Below, one piece after another: positions 52,401-59,894 of a stretch of 64,000 bases of DNA. Source of the stretch: Myxococcales bacterium (lineage in GTDB: Bacteria > Myxococcota_A > Polyangia > Palsa-1104 > JAEUJZ01). The notes under the pieces are model-generated. The model worked only from the letters and a program-made list of their open reading frames with translations, was not told the origin of the DNA and made no database searches. The translations under genes were made by a program, and so were the position numbers. Each line of letters opens with the position of its first letter. Positions within the stretch are counted from its first letter, which is position 1. The DNA lies in NCBI GenBank assembly GCA_016794365.1, contig JAEUKB010000027.1:26582-90581 (forward strand). The letters are read 5' to 3'.

Positions 52401-52465
52401 ATGTTCGTCTGCCGATGCTGATCGGTCACGACGAGGAGTTAAAGCAGCATGTCATCCTCCCCTGA
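49460..52465 (+). CDS. Active-type Ser/Thr kinase fused to an nSTAND1 NTPase, membrane helix and PEGA-like domain
   Basis: 1001 residues from a TTG at 49460 with GGGGGGA 9 nt upstream. Kinase domain (about 20-365): GRGGMGEVY, K51, HRDIKPAN with D141, DFG (159-161) and MAPE (270-273). About 105 residues separate DFG from APE, an unusually long activation segment rich in Pro and Gln. After NPYRGGLAF the nSTAND1-type NTPase has Walker A GDAGSGKT (416-423) and Walker B LVLFIDQLEEL (502-512), then an ISRHADHVIG motif shared with the next gene. A membrane helix (about 750-770), a coiled-coil region and a PEGA-like domain (about 920-1000) follow. The last 17 nt overlap the next gene. Confidence 0.9.
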   Translation: MAETGGNKDDLNWSPPTSFEEYRLLWPLGRGGMGEVYLGHDTVLDRPVAIKFVMNLEADQLARERYLIEARAAARLQHPNVVTIYRVGEIDAHPYIIAEYIQGQDLQALPKPVPWQFALELAVGLSRGLAAAHKRGVLHRDIKPANAILADNGEVKLLDFGLAKYVDKQDTVTVRWANQEVIAPTMEATASGHFSPVAGESLPPDLPAKIQVQGTPALSAQKLVPLPAAFPVVMQSDDQFRPIEFPRTQQTQPQLGYSRSSQIKGTPIYMAPERLLGAPATRRSDVYSMGALLYELLSGVPPHFDVPFEKLPQVVPDRDVPPLLHMAPSVDSQLAQVVDRCLKRNPADRYSSGEDLQTALELCLKGKHAAMLPEGNPYRGGLAFDSDHRALYLGRRSDCGALLDRLRSEAVVVVAGDAGSGKTSLVRAGLLPLVGEGAIGGGRRWRTISTQPGRHPMQSLSEAIAEALGPRTDQVDLLEQLRQDPESVQRQLQKRTSDRRGLVLFIDQLEELLTHGNESDAREYLRCLTVLFERHAGLRLVLAVRSNFLGGLATLASELLDWTRDVYFLKPLAKDKLREVIVEPALGKGVRFDGTALLDQLIDFASQGHGGLALLGIVLAELWDARTDNVIGELSRQAIGGIEGAISRHADHVIGSLSKDRRAVARKVLLSLMTPERTQRRRSEEELLAHGPDAARVLQVLLSGRILSVLDTPQGSSYGLAHPLLARDWPTLTKWQEELAPAQSSRTSLPVIKPIPPSLTARGLKLLWTILPTLCLGLGLIGWDVASRWLAQQKLRTQLAQAEQTLQEARSKHALVELYQKQALSALDGPRPQHADAQWEHAHSAAAEAERAYSRVSQSLEQLVSQHHNLRSQKDKLATVLYQRALLAELDHQDRLLDDLLKRLPLYDEDQRLIRRWHKPGSLTLSSQPDGATVALQRYQLDAQGRWSVVENRVIGKTPVAAQPLSPGTYLITVSQPGFRDVRLPMLIGHDEELKQHVILP

Positions 52466-55400
52466 AACTGAGTGGAAGCCCCCCAAGCTGTTCGACGGCT
52501 ATCGCGTCTTGTGGACGATCAGCCGCACTGAGCGCAGCACGCTGTGTATGGGCCAAGACTCTGTGCTCGATCGGCCCGTGACGATTCGATTTTTGGATCT
52601 GGCCGATCGCGACACCCTGCTGCGTGAGCGCTTTATCGCCGAGGCTCGCTCGCTCGCTCGGGTACAGCATCCCAACGTGGTGATGGTGCATCGCATCGGA
52701 ACCATCGACGGCAGACCGTACATCATCAGCGAGTATGTCCGAGGACAAGCCATCGATCAGCTGCCCAAGCCGCTGCCGTGGCGACAGATTCTACCGTTGG
52801 CGATGGCGGCGGCACGCGGACTGGCGGCAGCTCACCGTCGGGGCGTTTTGCATCGCAGCCTTCGACCGAGCAACATCATCGTCGCATCCGACGGAACCAT
52901 CAAGATCACCGACTTTGGCCTGCGTGAGTTTTGCGGCGAAGAGATCTCGCTCACCCGATCGATCGTCGAGGGTCCGGGCCAAGCAGCGGACGCACCGCCA
53001 GAGCTGCTACAGCCGCAGCGCGCCGAAGAGCTTCGCCAACGAGCGAGTCACTTTGTTGCACCCGAGGTCAAAGCGAAAGAGCCGCCGACGCAGCGCGCCG
53101 ATCTGTTTGCGCTCGGTGCCATCTTGTACGAGCTGTGCATCGGCAAGCTACCGCCCGTGTCGCTCACCGAGCAGCCGATCAGCGAGGACTTGCAAGCCAG
53201 TGGCTGGCCCGTCGATATCGATACGCGCTTTGCCAAAGTGATCTTGCGCTGTCTGCGGGCAAATCCGCCGGAGCGCTATGGTTCTTCCGAGGAGCTGGAG
53301 TCGGCGCTCGATCTGCTTCAGCCGCGCAGTGGTGCGGACAAGATTCCCGAAGGCAATCCCTATCGCGGACTGCTTCCGTTTGAGGCGGAACATCGCTCGC
53401 TGTTCTTCGGTCGTCGCAGTGAAATCGGAACGCTGGTCGAGCGGCTCCGTACCGATGCATGCGTTCTCGTCGCTGCCGAGTCGGGCGTTGGCAAGTCATC
53501 ACTTTGTCGAGCCGGAGTGATTCCGCTCGTGGCCGAAGGAGTGCTCGGTTCCGGTCGAAGCTGGCGCGTCGTCACGATGGTGCCCGGACGACATCCGCTG
53601 CGAGCCCTGACGCAAGCGCTGTCGGCTCACATCAAGGTTTCCGAAGAAAAGCTACAGACAGAGCTACAGGCGGAACCCGATCGCTTGGGACGCCTGCTGC
53701 ACCAGAGCCTGGGCGGCGATCGCGGTGTGATGCTGTTTGTCGATCAGCTCGAAGAGCTGTCCACGATTGCCGATCAAGCCGAAGCGAGCATCGTCGGAGA
53801 AGCGCTGGGAAGTCTGCTCGCCAAGATTCCGAGTGTCAGGCTGCTTATCACCGTTCGCAGCGACTATCTGGGCCGAGTCGCCAGCCTCCCGAGCATCGGT
53901 GAAGCAGTGACGCGCTCGCTGTACATTTTGCGACCGCTCGGAGCAGATCGAATTCGTGAAGCAGTCGTCGGTCCCGCGCATGCAAAAGGAGTCCTGTTTG
54001 AGAGCACAGAGCTGATCAGCGGACTGGTGGATTCCACGGCGCACACCGACGGAGCCCTGCCCCTTTTGCAGTTTACGCTGGCCGAGCTATGGGAAGCGCG
54101 CGAAGGCAATCGCATCACCAAAGCAGCGCTCGAAACAATCGGTGGTGTCAGCGGTGCGCTGTCTCGGCATGCGGATCATGTGATTGGTACGCTGCCTCCG
54201 CCACAGCGAAACAGTGCGCGCCGAGCGCTGATGAGCCTGGTGACGCTGGAAGGAACGCGCGCCCGTCGCAGTGAAGAAGAGCTGATCAACGGCGATCCCA
54301 GTGCGAAAGCAGCGATTGAAGCGCTGGTGCAAGGACGACTGCTCGTCGCACGCGATACAGCGGATGGAACGGCCTATGAAGTCGCGCACGAAGCGCTGAT
54401 CAAAGGCTGGTCCACACTGGGAAAGTGGCTGGAAGAGTTTGCAGAGAGTCGCGCTGCGAAACAGAGACTCGAATCCGCCGCCGCAGAGTGGCGCAGGCTG
54501 TCGCGCAGCAGCGAAGGACTGTGGTCTACGCAGCAGCTTGCAGAGTCAGCCGTGCTGGATGCCGCCGACATCGGAAGCAAAGAGGCAGAGTTTTTGGCAG
54601 CCTCACGCAAGCATCAGCGCAAAAAGCAGATCCTTCGGAACCTGCTGATTGGCTCGCTGCCTCTGCTCGCGGGACTGACGTATGGCGTCGCGGAATACGC
54701 TGCGCATCGCAACCTGTCCAAGCGCATCGCTACGTACTTAACGGAAGGAACCAGAGAGCTACAGAGCGCGCGTCGTCGCAATCAGGAAGTCGAAACCCTA
54801 CGCGCCAGTGCGTTTGCAGCGTTTGACAAGAGCAACCTGACCGAAGGAGAAGCGCAGTGGAGTCGTGCGCTCGTCGCAACCATCGAGACAGAGCGTTCCT
54901 ATTCTCGCGCCAGCCAGACCTTTGAAGCAGCGCTCACTGCGGATGGATCGAATCCTACGGCCAAAGAGCTGCTCGCGGATGTGCTGTATGAACGATCGCT
55001 GATTGCAGAGCGCGATCGCCGACCACAGCAGCTTGATGATCTGCTTCAGCGCATGGCTCTGTACGATGTGGGACAGGTTCGTCTTCATCGCTGGAATGCT
55101 CCCGCTGTGCTGTCCGTACAGACCAAACCAACCGGCGCGCGCATCACGATTGGAAAGTACGAACACGATCCGAAAGGACGAAGGCTGCTGACCGGAATCC
55201 ATGATCTGGGAAACAGCACGCTGTCCGATGTCTCGCTGGTTCCGGGTTCCTATCTGCTGACCATCAGTGCGCCGGGTCATGCGGAAGTGCGCTATCCGGT
55301 CTTGTTACATCGGGAAGAAAAGCTCTCCTTACAGATCGATCTTCCGACGCAAAATCAGGTTCCGTACGGGTTTGTGTATGTTCCTCCTGGACGATTCCTA

Positions 55401-56204
55401 TTCGGCTCTGGTGCGGAAGAAGCGATGCGCAAAGGAATGCTGTCCACAGTTCCCATTCACGAGCTACGGACAGACGGATTCCTGATCGCAAAAACAGAGA
55501 CGACGTTTGCGGACTGGCTGTCCTTTTTGCAGGCACTTCCTGAGGATCAGCGGAAAAAGTACATGACTGAACCGAGCAACGGAACACTGCCCGGTGCCGT
55601 CGGACTGATGCAGCTTCCAAGCGGAGAGTGGGAGCTTACGCTTCAGCCAACCAACAAGAAGTACATCGCGCGTGGAAATCAGCGCATTGTGTACAACACT
55701 CGCAAACAGAGTCGCGAACACAGCTGGCTGAAGATGCCGGTGAGCGGAATTACGCAGCAAGATGCCAAAGACTATGCAGCGTGGATGGACAAGAGCGGAA
55801 GGCTGCCCGGTGCGCGCTTGTGTAACGAGCTGGAATGGGAACGCGCCGCCAAAGGAGCCGATGATCGCGAGTGGCCACATGGCGATGACTTGCTGCCCGG
55901 TGATGCCAACTTTGATTTGACCTACAACGCAGATGCAGCGTCGATGGGGCCAGAAGAAGTCAGCAGCTATCCGCAGTCGCGCAGTCCGTTTGGTATCGAT
56001 GACATGGCCGGAAACGCACTCGAATGGACAGAGTCCTTTTTGAACAAAGGAGAGGGTCTGGTACGCAGCGGTAGCTACTTCTTTTCCGCCTTGGTTCAGC
56101 GCAGCACCAACCGCAGTCAGCTTGATGCCACCACCCGCAGTCCAGGTGTCTCGCTGCGATTATGCGCCACGCTACACATCGTTCCTGAACAGCGCCCGAA
56201 ATAG
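52449..56204 (+). CDS. Pseudokinase-nSTAND1-membrane-PEGA-FGE-like fusion protein
   Basis: 1251 residues and a paralogue of the preceding gene. In the kinase-like domain (about 15-290) the glycine loop is lost (ISRTERST), the beta-3 Lys is Arg (R47 in VTIRFLD), and HRD is HRS (135-137), although DFG (155-157) remains, so it should be catalytically dead. The nSTAND1 NTPase is intact: NPYRGLLPFEAEHRSLFFGR, Walker A AESGVGKS (343-350), Walker B VMLFVDQLEEL. One membrane helix (about 730-750), a coiled-coil region and a PEGA-like domain (about 895-970) follow, then a C-terminal FGE/SUMF1-like domain (about 975-1245; YGFVYVPPGRFLFGS, NALEWTE, VRSGSY). The FGE active-site Cys pair is absent. It is translationally coupled to the active-type kinase. 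Confidence 0.9.
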   Translation: MSSSPETEWKPPKLFDGYRVLWTISRTERSTLCMGQDSVLDRPVTIRFLDLADRDTLLRERFIAEARSLARVQHPNVVMVHRIGTIDGRPYIISEYVRGQAIDQLPKPLPWRQILPLAMAAARGLAAAHRRGVLHRSLRPSNIIVASDGTIKITDFGLREFCGEEISLTRSIVEGPGQAADAPPELLQPQRAEELRQRASHFVAPEVKAKEPPTQRADLFALGAILYELCIGKLPPVSLTEQPISEDLQASGWPVDIDTRFAKVILRCLRANPPERYGSSEELESALDLLQPRSGADKIPEGNPYRGLLPFEAEHRSLFFGRRSEIGTLVERLRTDACVLVAAESGVGKSSLCRAGVIPLVAEGVLGSGRSWRVVTMVPGRHPLRALTQALSAHIKVSEEKLQTELQAEPDRLGRLLHQSLGGDRGVMLFVDQLEELSTIADQAEASIVGEALGSLLAKIPSVRLLITVRSDYLGRVASLPSIGEAVTRSLYILRPLGADRIREAVVGPAHAKGVLFESTELISGLVDSTAHTDGALPLLQFTLAELWEAREGNRITKAALETIGGVSGALSRHADHVIGTLPPPQRNSARRALMSLVTLEGTRARRSEEELINGDPSAKAAIEALVQGRLLVARDTADGTAYEVAHEALIKGWSTLGKWLEEFAESRAAKQRLESAAAEWRRLSRSSEGLWSTQQLAESAVLDAADIGSKEAEFLAASRKHQRKKQILRNLLIGSLPLLAGLTYGVAEYAAHRNLSKRIATYLTEGTRELQSARRRNQEVETLRASAFAAFDKSNLTEGEAQWSRALVATIETERSYSRASQTFEAALTADGSNPTAKELLADVLYERSLIAERDRRPQQLDDLLQRMALYDVGQVRLHRWNAPAVLSVQTKPTGARITIGKYEHDPKGRRLLTGIHDLGNSTLSDVSLVPGSYLLTISAPGHAEVRYPVLLHREEKLSLQIDLPTQNQVPYGFVYVPPGRFLFGSGAEEAMRKGMLSTVPIHELRTDGFLIAKTETTFADWLSFLQALPEDQRKKYMTEPSNGTLPGAVGLMQLPSGEWELTLQPTNKKYIARGNQRIVYNTRKQSREHSWLKMPVSGITQQDAKDYAAWMDKSGRLPGARLCNELEWERAAKGADDREWPHGDDLLPGDANFDLTYNADAASMGPEEVSSYPQSRSPFGIDDMAGNALEWTESFLNKGEGLVRSGSYFFSALVQRSTNRSQLDATTRSPGVSLRLCATLHIVPEQRPK

Positions 56205-56221
56205 ACCAATCCCAGCGGAAC

Positions 56222-56253
56222 TGGGGTCTACAAAGGGGGAACAACAGACCCCA
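56222..56253 (+). terminator. Hairpin after the pseudokinase-nSTAND gene
   Basis: TGGGGTCT (56222-56229) and AGACCCCA (56246-56253) form a perfect 8-bp stem with a 16-nt loop, 17 nt after the stop at 56204. No T-run follows. Confidence 0.45.
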
Positions 56254-56481
56254 CTTGCGCGAGCAAAGATGCAGTACATTCGACCTCCTTGTCTGGGCTG
56301 TTCCTACGCGCTACAGCGACGATAACAGCCGAAGTCACGGAAACGACAAGGAATCCTCCGATGTCAGAGAAGGAGCGATGCAGAGAGTCAGCCAGTGCGG
56401 TTCCCTGAGGACTTGCATCCAGTGCGTCTTGTCCACGAAGGCATAGCGCTTGCTTGACTTCACCATCGAGGTACTCAGGCC

Positions 56482-57570
56482 ATGCGTATTTCATCACTTT
56501 GCTATCTGAGCACTCTGTTTCTGATCGGCGCGTGTGGCAAAGAGCCCGAGCTGGCTCTGGATCTCTCCAAGCTCAACTTGATTGAGTCGAACGACTCCCA
56601 AGTCAACGGCTTCAGCGTCAATGGCTTCAGCGTCAACGGCTTCAGCGTCAATGGCTTCAGCGTCAATGGCTTCAGCGTCAACGGCTCGGGCACCAGTGGC
56701 TCCAGCGCATCGGATGCACCTCCTCGTAAAAACGACCTGGCCAGCATCAAGTTCGAGAGCGCAGCGCAAAACGGACAAGCACTGTCGAAGGTCTGGATCA
56801 AGCAGTCCACCTTGGAAGCCAGCAGCGGACCGTCCAAGCTGACCGGCGCGCAGCTCATCGGCGTCACCTTCACTGCGAAGCTTCTCGACGGAATGAGCAT
56901 TCCTCTGCGCATCGAAGATGTCCAGCAGAGCAGCGGCATCTCGCTCTATTCTGTTGCGGTTCTTTCGGACGCTGGACCGATTCCCTTGTGCGGAACCGCG
57001 AATGGGAGTCCGGTTCCTGCTCTTGCGCTCAACGGATACTGGGACAAGACCTCTTCCTATGTGGAAGACTCCAGTTCCTTTACGTTCGGCTGCATCAACG
57101 CCGCCGTCGGTAAGTGCGTGATGTGGGGCTACAAGCCGTGGGAAACCGCCGCAGAGTGTCGGAACAACTCTTGTCGGACGCGCAACCTGCAAGACTGGCA
57201 TCTGGCCTGCGTACGCTTGGTTCGCGCCGACTACTGTGGAGACGGAATCTCTCACACTCGATCAGGAACCCGCATCAACGTCTACGATCAGCTGGGCATT
57301 CAGCAGTCCGCAAACCCCGGCTGGGCGATGGAAGCAGAGTGGCGTCACGACGGCGCAGCCTGTATCAATCACACGCGCTGGATCCAAGCCAACTCCGCAT
57401 CGACACAAGACGATCTGGCCTACGTTCAGAACTTCTGTCCCGACCGACTCTCTTCCGCCAAGGGCTCGCGCTGCGACGCCAGCAAGTCCATCTACAACAC
57501 CCAGTTCGGATTCAACAAGTCCACCGACGAGCGTCCGCTCATTCGCAACGAATCCCCGCAGTATCAGTAG
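56482..57570 (+). CDS. ADYC-domain lipoprotein with NGFSV repeats
   Basis: 362 residues. The signal peptide ends LFLIGACGKE, a lipobox. Residues 41-69 contain five NGFSV pentapeptides. The remaining 280 residues are Cys-rich and include the signature VRADYCGDGISHTRSGTRINVYD, after which the ADYC family is named (a family I know mainly from Myxococcota), plus KCVMWGYKPWE and AACINHTRWIQA. The conserved Cys pairs probably form disulfides outside the cell. Function unknown. A radical SAM gene follows 90 nt downstream on the same strand and may be in the same transcript. Upstream, 56205-56481 holds no convincing gene. Confidence 0.8.
   Translation: MRISSLCYLSTLFLIGACGKEPELALDLSKLNLIESNDSQVNGFSVNGFSVNGFSVNGFSVNGFSVNGSGTSGSSASDAPPRKNDLASIKFESAAQNGQALSKVWIKQSTLEASSGPSKLTGAQLIGVTFTAKLLDGMSIPLRIEDVQQSSGISLYSVAVLSDAGPIPLCGTANGSPVPALALNGYWDKTSSYVEDSSSFTFGCINAAVGKCVMWGYKPWETAAECRNNSCRTRNLQDWHLACVRLVRADYCGDGISHTRSGTRINVYDQLGIQQSANPGWAMEAEWRHDGAACINHTRWIQANSASTQDDLAYVQNFCPDRLSSAKGSRCDASKSIYNTQFGFNKSTDERPLIRNESPQYQ
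56602..56691 (+). repeat. 15-bp in-frame tandem repeat (5 full units plus a partial) in the ADYC lipoprotein gene
   Basis: Units of gtcaayggcttcagc at 56602, 56617, 56632, 56647 and 56662, with a diverged sixth at 56677. The only variation among the first five is synonymous (aac/aat for Asn), so the encoded VNGFS is kept. Confidence 0.9.
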
Positions 57571-57660
57571 TCCGTTTTCTGCATCACAGAGAGACGCCAG
57601 AACCTCGCGAATCGCAAACAATTTGCACCTACGGACAGCGACTGCTTGTATCGTGTCTCC

Positions 57661-58752
57661 GTGTCCGCTGTTCGCTTCCTTCAGATCGAGCCAACCACGC
57701 GCTGCAACTTCACCTGTGGCTTTTGCTGTGGTCGATACATGGATCAGGCCGACCTTCCGTTTGAGCGCTTCGAGAGCCTGCTCGCTGCGCATCCTCACGT
57801 CGAGCACGTCGAGCTACAAGGGGAAGGAGAGTCTCTGCTTCATCCGCGCTTTTTCGACATGGTGCGCGCGCTGCGTACAAAAAACATCAAGGTGTCGATC
57901 ATCACAAACGGCAGCTTGATCAGTGAATCACACGCCGCACAGCTGGTCGCGCTTGGGATCGAAAAAGTATCGGTGTCGATGGAGTCCGCAGAGTCCGAGA
58001 CCTTCCGACAGATTCGAGGAGGAAAGCTCGAAAAAGTCATCGCCGGACTGTCTGCACTGGTGGCTGAAAAAAACAAACAGAAGAGCCTGCGTCCAATTGT
58101 CGGTCTGTCGATCACCGTGCTGCGCGACACCCAAGATCATCTGCCTGGAATCATCGCGCTGTACAAAAAGCTGGGTCTGGATGGAGGCGTCACGTTCCAG
58201 CCGCTCTCGACGATGCCGCTGTATGAAAAGAACTATCCAGCAGGACTCCGGCAGCAGGTTCTGTCCGATCACGAAGTCGATGATCTGTGGGTTCGCGTGC
58301 GCATGCACAAAGAGCTACGACAGATTCAGAAGCGAAAAGACAAGCTCCGGGTGGACAGCTTTTACGACGAACTTCTGGCCGGATTTCAGCCCGGAACCCG
58401 TCGCTGTCCGTGGCTTGAACAGGGTCTGTATGTCAATCACAACGGGATTGCGACTGCGTGCTGCATGATCAAAGACACCGAGCGATTCCGTTTGGGAGTC
58501 ATCGGTGAGGACACTCCGCAGCAGATCCTGGATCGACGCAAAGCCCTTGTGACAGAGCTTGCAAACGGAGTCCTTCCCGCACCCTGTACGGGCTGCGAGC
58601 TGGGGCGCTTTGCGCTGATGAATCGCTGGCAGCTCTTTGCGTTCGCGATGGGAGGCGTGCTTCGTCGCTACTCTCCGCGTGCAATCTGGCGCAGGCTGCG
58701 TCCACAGAAGCCCAAAGTACGACTCCCACTGCTACCGCCTTCTGCCTCCTGA
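57661..58752 (+). CDS. Radical SAM / SPASM-type protein
   Basis: 363 residues from GTG 57661. The cluster-binding motif CNFTCGFC (C15, C19, C22) lies at the very N-terminus. The barrel has VELQGEGESLLHPRFFDM and NIKVSIITNGSLIS. A C-terminal SPASM/Twitch-like segment has RRCPWLEQGLYVNHNGIATACCM and CTGCELGRFALMNR for auxiliary clusters. Members modify peptides or proteins, mature sulfatases, or act on other substrates; the substrate is not evident. Its neighbour is the ADYC lipoprotein with aromatic-containing repeats. Upstream in-frame TTG and GTG codons (57646, 57652) are weaker start choices. Confidence 0.85.
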   Translation: MSAVRFLQIEPTTRCNFTCGFCCGRYMDQADLPFERFESLLAAHPHVEHVELQGEGESLLHPRFFDMVRALRTKNIKVSIITNGSLISESHAAQLVALGIEKVSVSMESAESETFRQIRGGKLEKVIAGLSALVAEKNKQKSLRPIVGLSITVLRDTQDHLPGIIALYKKLGLDGGVTFQPLSTMPLYEKNYPAGLRQQVLSDHEVDDLWVRVRMHKELRQIQKRKDKLRVDSFYDELLAGFQPGTRRCPWLEQGLYVNHNGIATACCMIKDTERFRLGVIGEDTPQQILDRRKALVTELANGVLPAPCTGCELGRFALMNRWQLFAFAMGGVLRRYSPRAIWRRLRPQKPKVRLPLLPPSAS

Positions 58753-58883
58753 CGCGCTCCGCAGCGATTCCTTTTGCATCCTCTCCGCACGTCCAAGCTG
58801 CAAGCGAGCCGTCGCCATCGCACCTTTCATGCGTAGCCGCCACCGCAAAACGTGCAGTATAGTGAAGCAATAGGAGTTCTGTG

Positions 58884-59861
58884 ATGCAGCGACGTGTGAT
58901 GTCTTCTGGCTGCGCGCTGTGGACGCTCTGTGTTGCAGCGGTTTTCTCGATGTCTGCCGTGCAGGTTGTCGCCGTTCGATCCGTGCAAGCGGACGCAGGC
59001 CCCGTCGAGCGCAGCGTCGTCACCAAAGACGGCAGCATGTACCGAGGTGAAGTCCTTGAGTACACCATCGGCTCTCACATTGTGCTCAAGCTTTCCAGCG
59101 GCGAGTCCAAGCGGATCGTCTGGGATGACATCGATCAAGTGTCGCCACCGCGTCCGAAGAGTCCGCCCGCAGCCTCTTCATCGAGCCCGCCACCGCCGAG
59201 CCCTGCACCATCGAGCCCTGCGCCATCAAGCCCGCCGGCATCGACGTCAAGTGCTGCCCCTGCGCCCAGTCCGCCTGCGACGACCAGTCCTGCTCCACCG
59301 GCTTCGACGGGACCACTTGTCCCAAGCGGCTTCGAGCGCACCGTCCAGATCCGCGACAACATCACCTACTTCGGCGAGGTCATGGAATACGAGGTCGGCA
59401 GCCACCTCATCCTCAAGCTCGGCGACGGTAGCATCAAGCGCATCTCGTGGGCTGAAGCCAAGCGGATCTCACCGCCTCGACGCAAAGGCGACACGTCCCA
59501 CATCGGCTCTCCCGAGCGCACGATCGTGCTCCGCAATGGCAACACCTTGCGCGGCGATCTCGTCGAGTCCGTTCAAGGCGTCCACACCACCATTCGCCTA
59601 AGCTCTGGCGAAATCCGTCGTGTCGGTTGGAGCGACATCACTCGCATCACCGCACCGCTTGCGCCCGGGGTCTCATCGCCCATCCCGCTCACCGGCGAGC
59701 TACTCGTTCATCTTGACAGCGGCTCACGCCTGCTCGGTTCCTACTTCGAGTACGTTCCCGAGCAGCAGCTCATCCTTCGGCATCAGAACGGACGGCTTTA
59801 CTACATCCCGGTGAACTCAATCATCAAAGTGACCATCACCGACGAAGGCAAGACGGAATAG
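58884..59861 (+). CDS. Secreted protein built of repeated short beta modules
   Basis: 325 residues from ATG 58884 (AGGAG 7 nt upstream). A signal peptide covers about 1-37. A module of about 45 residues recurs: first SVVTKDGSMYRGEVLEYTIGSHIVLKLSSGESKRIVWDDI, then TVQIRDNITYFGEVMEYEVGSHLILKLGDGSIKRISWAEA, then TIVLRNGNTLRGDLVESVQGVHTTIRLSSGEIRRVGWSDI, then a diverged fourth copy. A Pro/Ser/Ala linker (about 95-150) separates copies one and two. The modules look like Sm- or SH3-like beta structures of the kind seen in DUF-type envelope proteins. Function unknown. It is followed by the DUF1684 gene 33 nt downstream. Confidence 0.7.
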   Translation: MQRRVMSSGCALWTLCVAAVFSMSAVQVVAVRSVQADAGPVERSVVTKDGSMYRGEVLEYTIGSHIVLKLSSGESKRIVWDDIDQVSPPRPKSPPAASSSSPPPPSPAPSSPAPSSPPASTSSAAPAPSPPATTSPAPPASTGPLVPSGFERTVQIRDNITYFGEVMEYEVGSHLILKLGDGSIKRISWAEAKRISPPRRKGDTSHIGSPERTIVLRNGNTLRGDLVESVQGVHTTIRLSSGEIRRVGWSDITRITAPLAPGVSSPIPLTGELLVHLDSGSRLLGSYFEYVPEQQLILRHQNGRLYYIPVNSIIKVTITDEGKTE

Positions 59862-59894
59862 CGGTCCCAAACCACTACCCGAAAGTCTCTGTCC

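Noticed and set aside
56228..56497. 89-codon minus-strand frame upstream of the ADYC lipoprotein
   Set aside because: No ribosome-binding site, overlap with the start of the lipoprotein gene and with a hairpin, and no family resemblance. A small membrane protein cannot be fully excluded.
56602..56691. Regular repeats considered as a CRISPR array
   Set aside because: The units are contiguous, 15 bp, in frame and without spacers, so they are a coding minisatellite.
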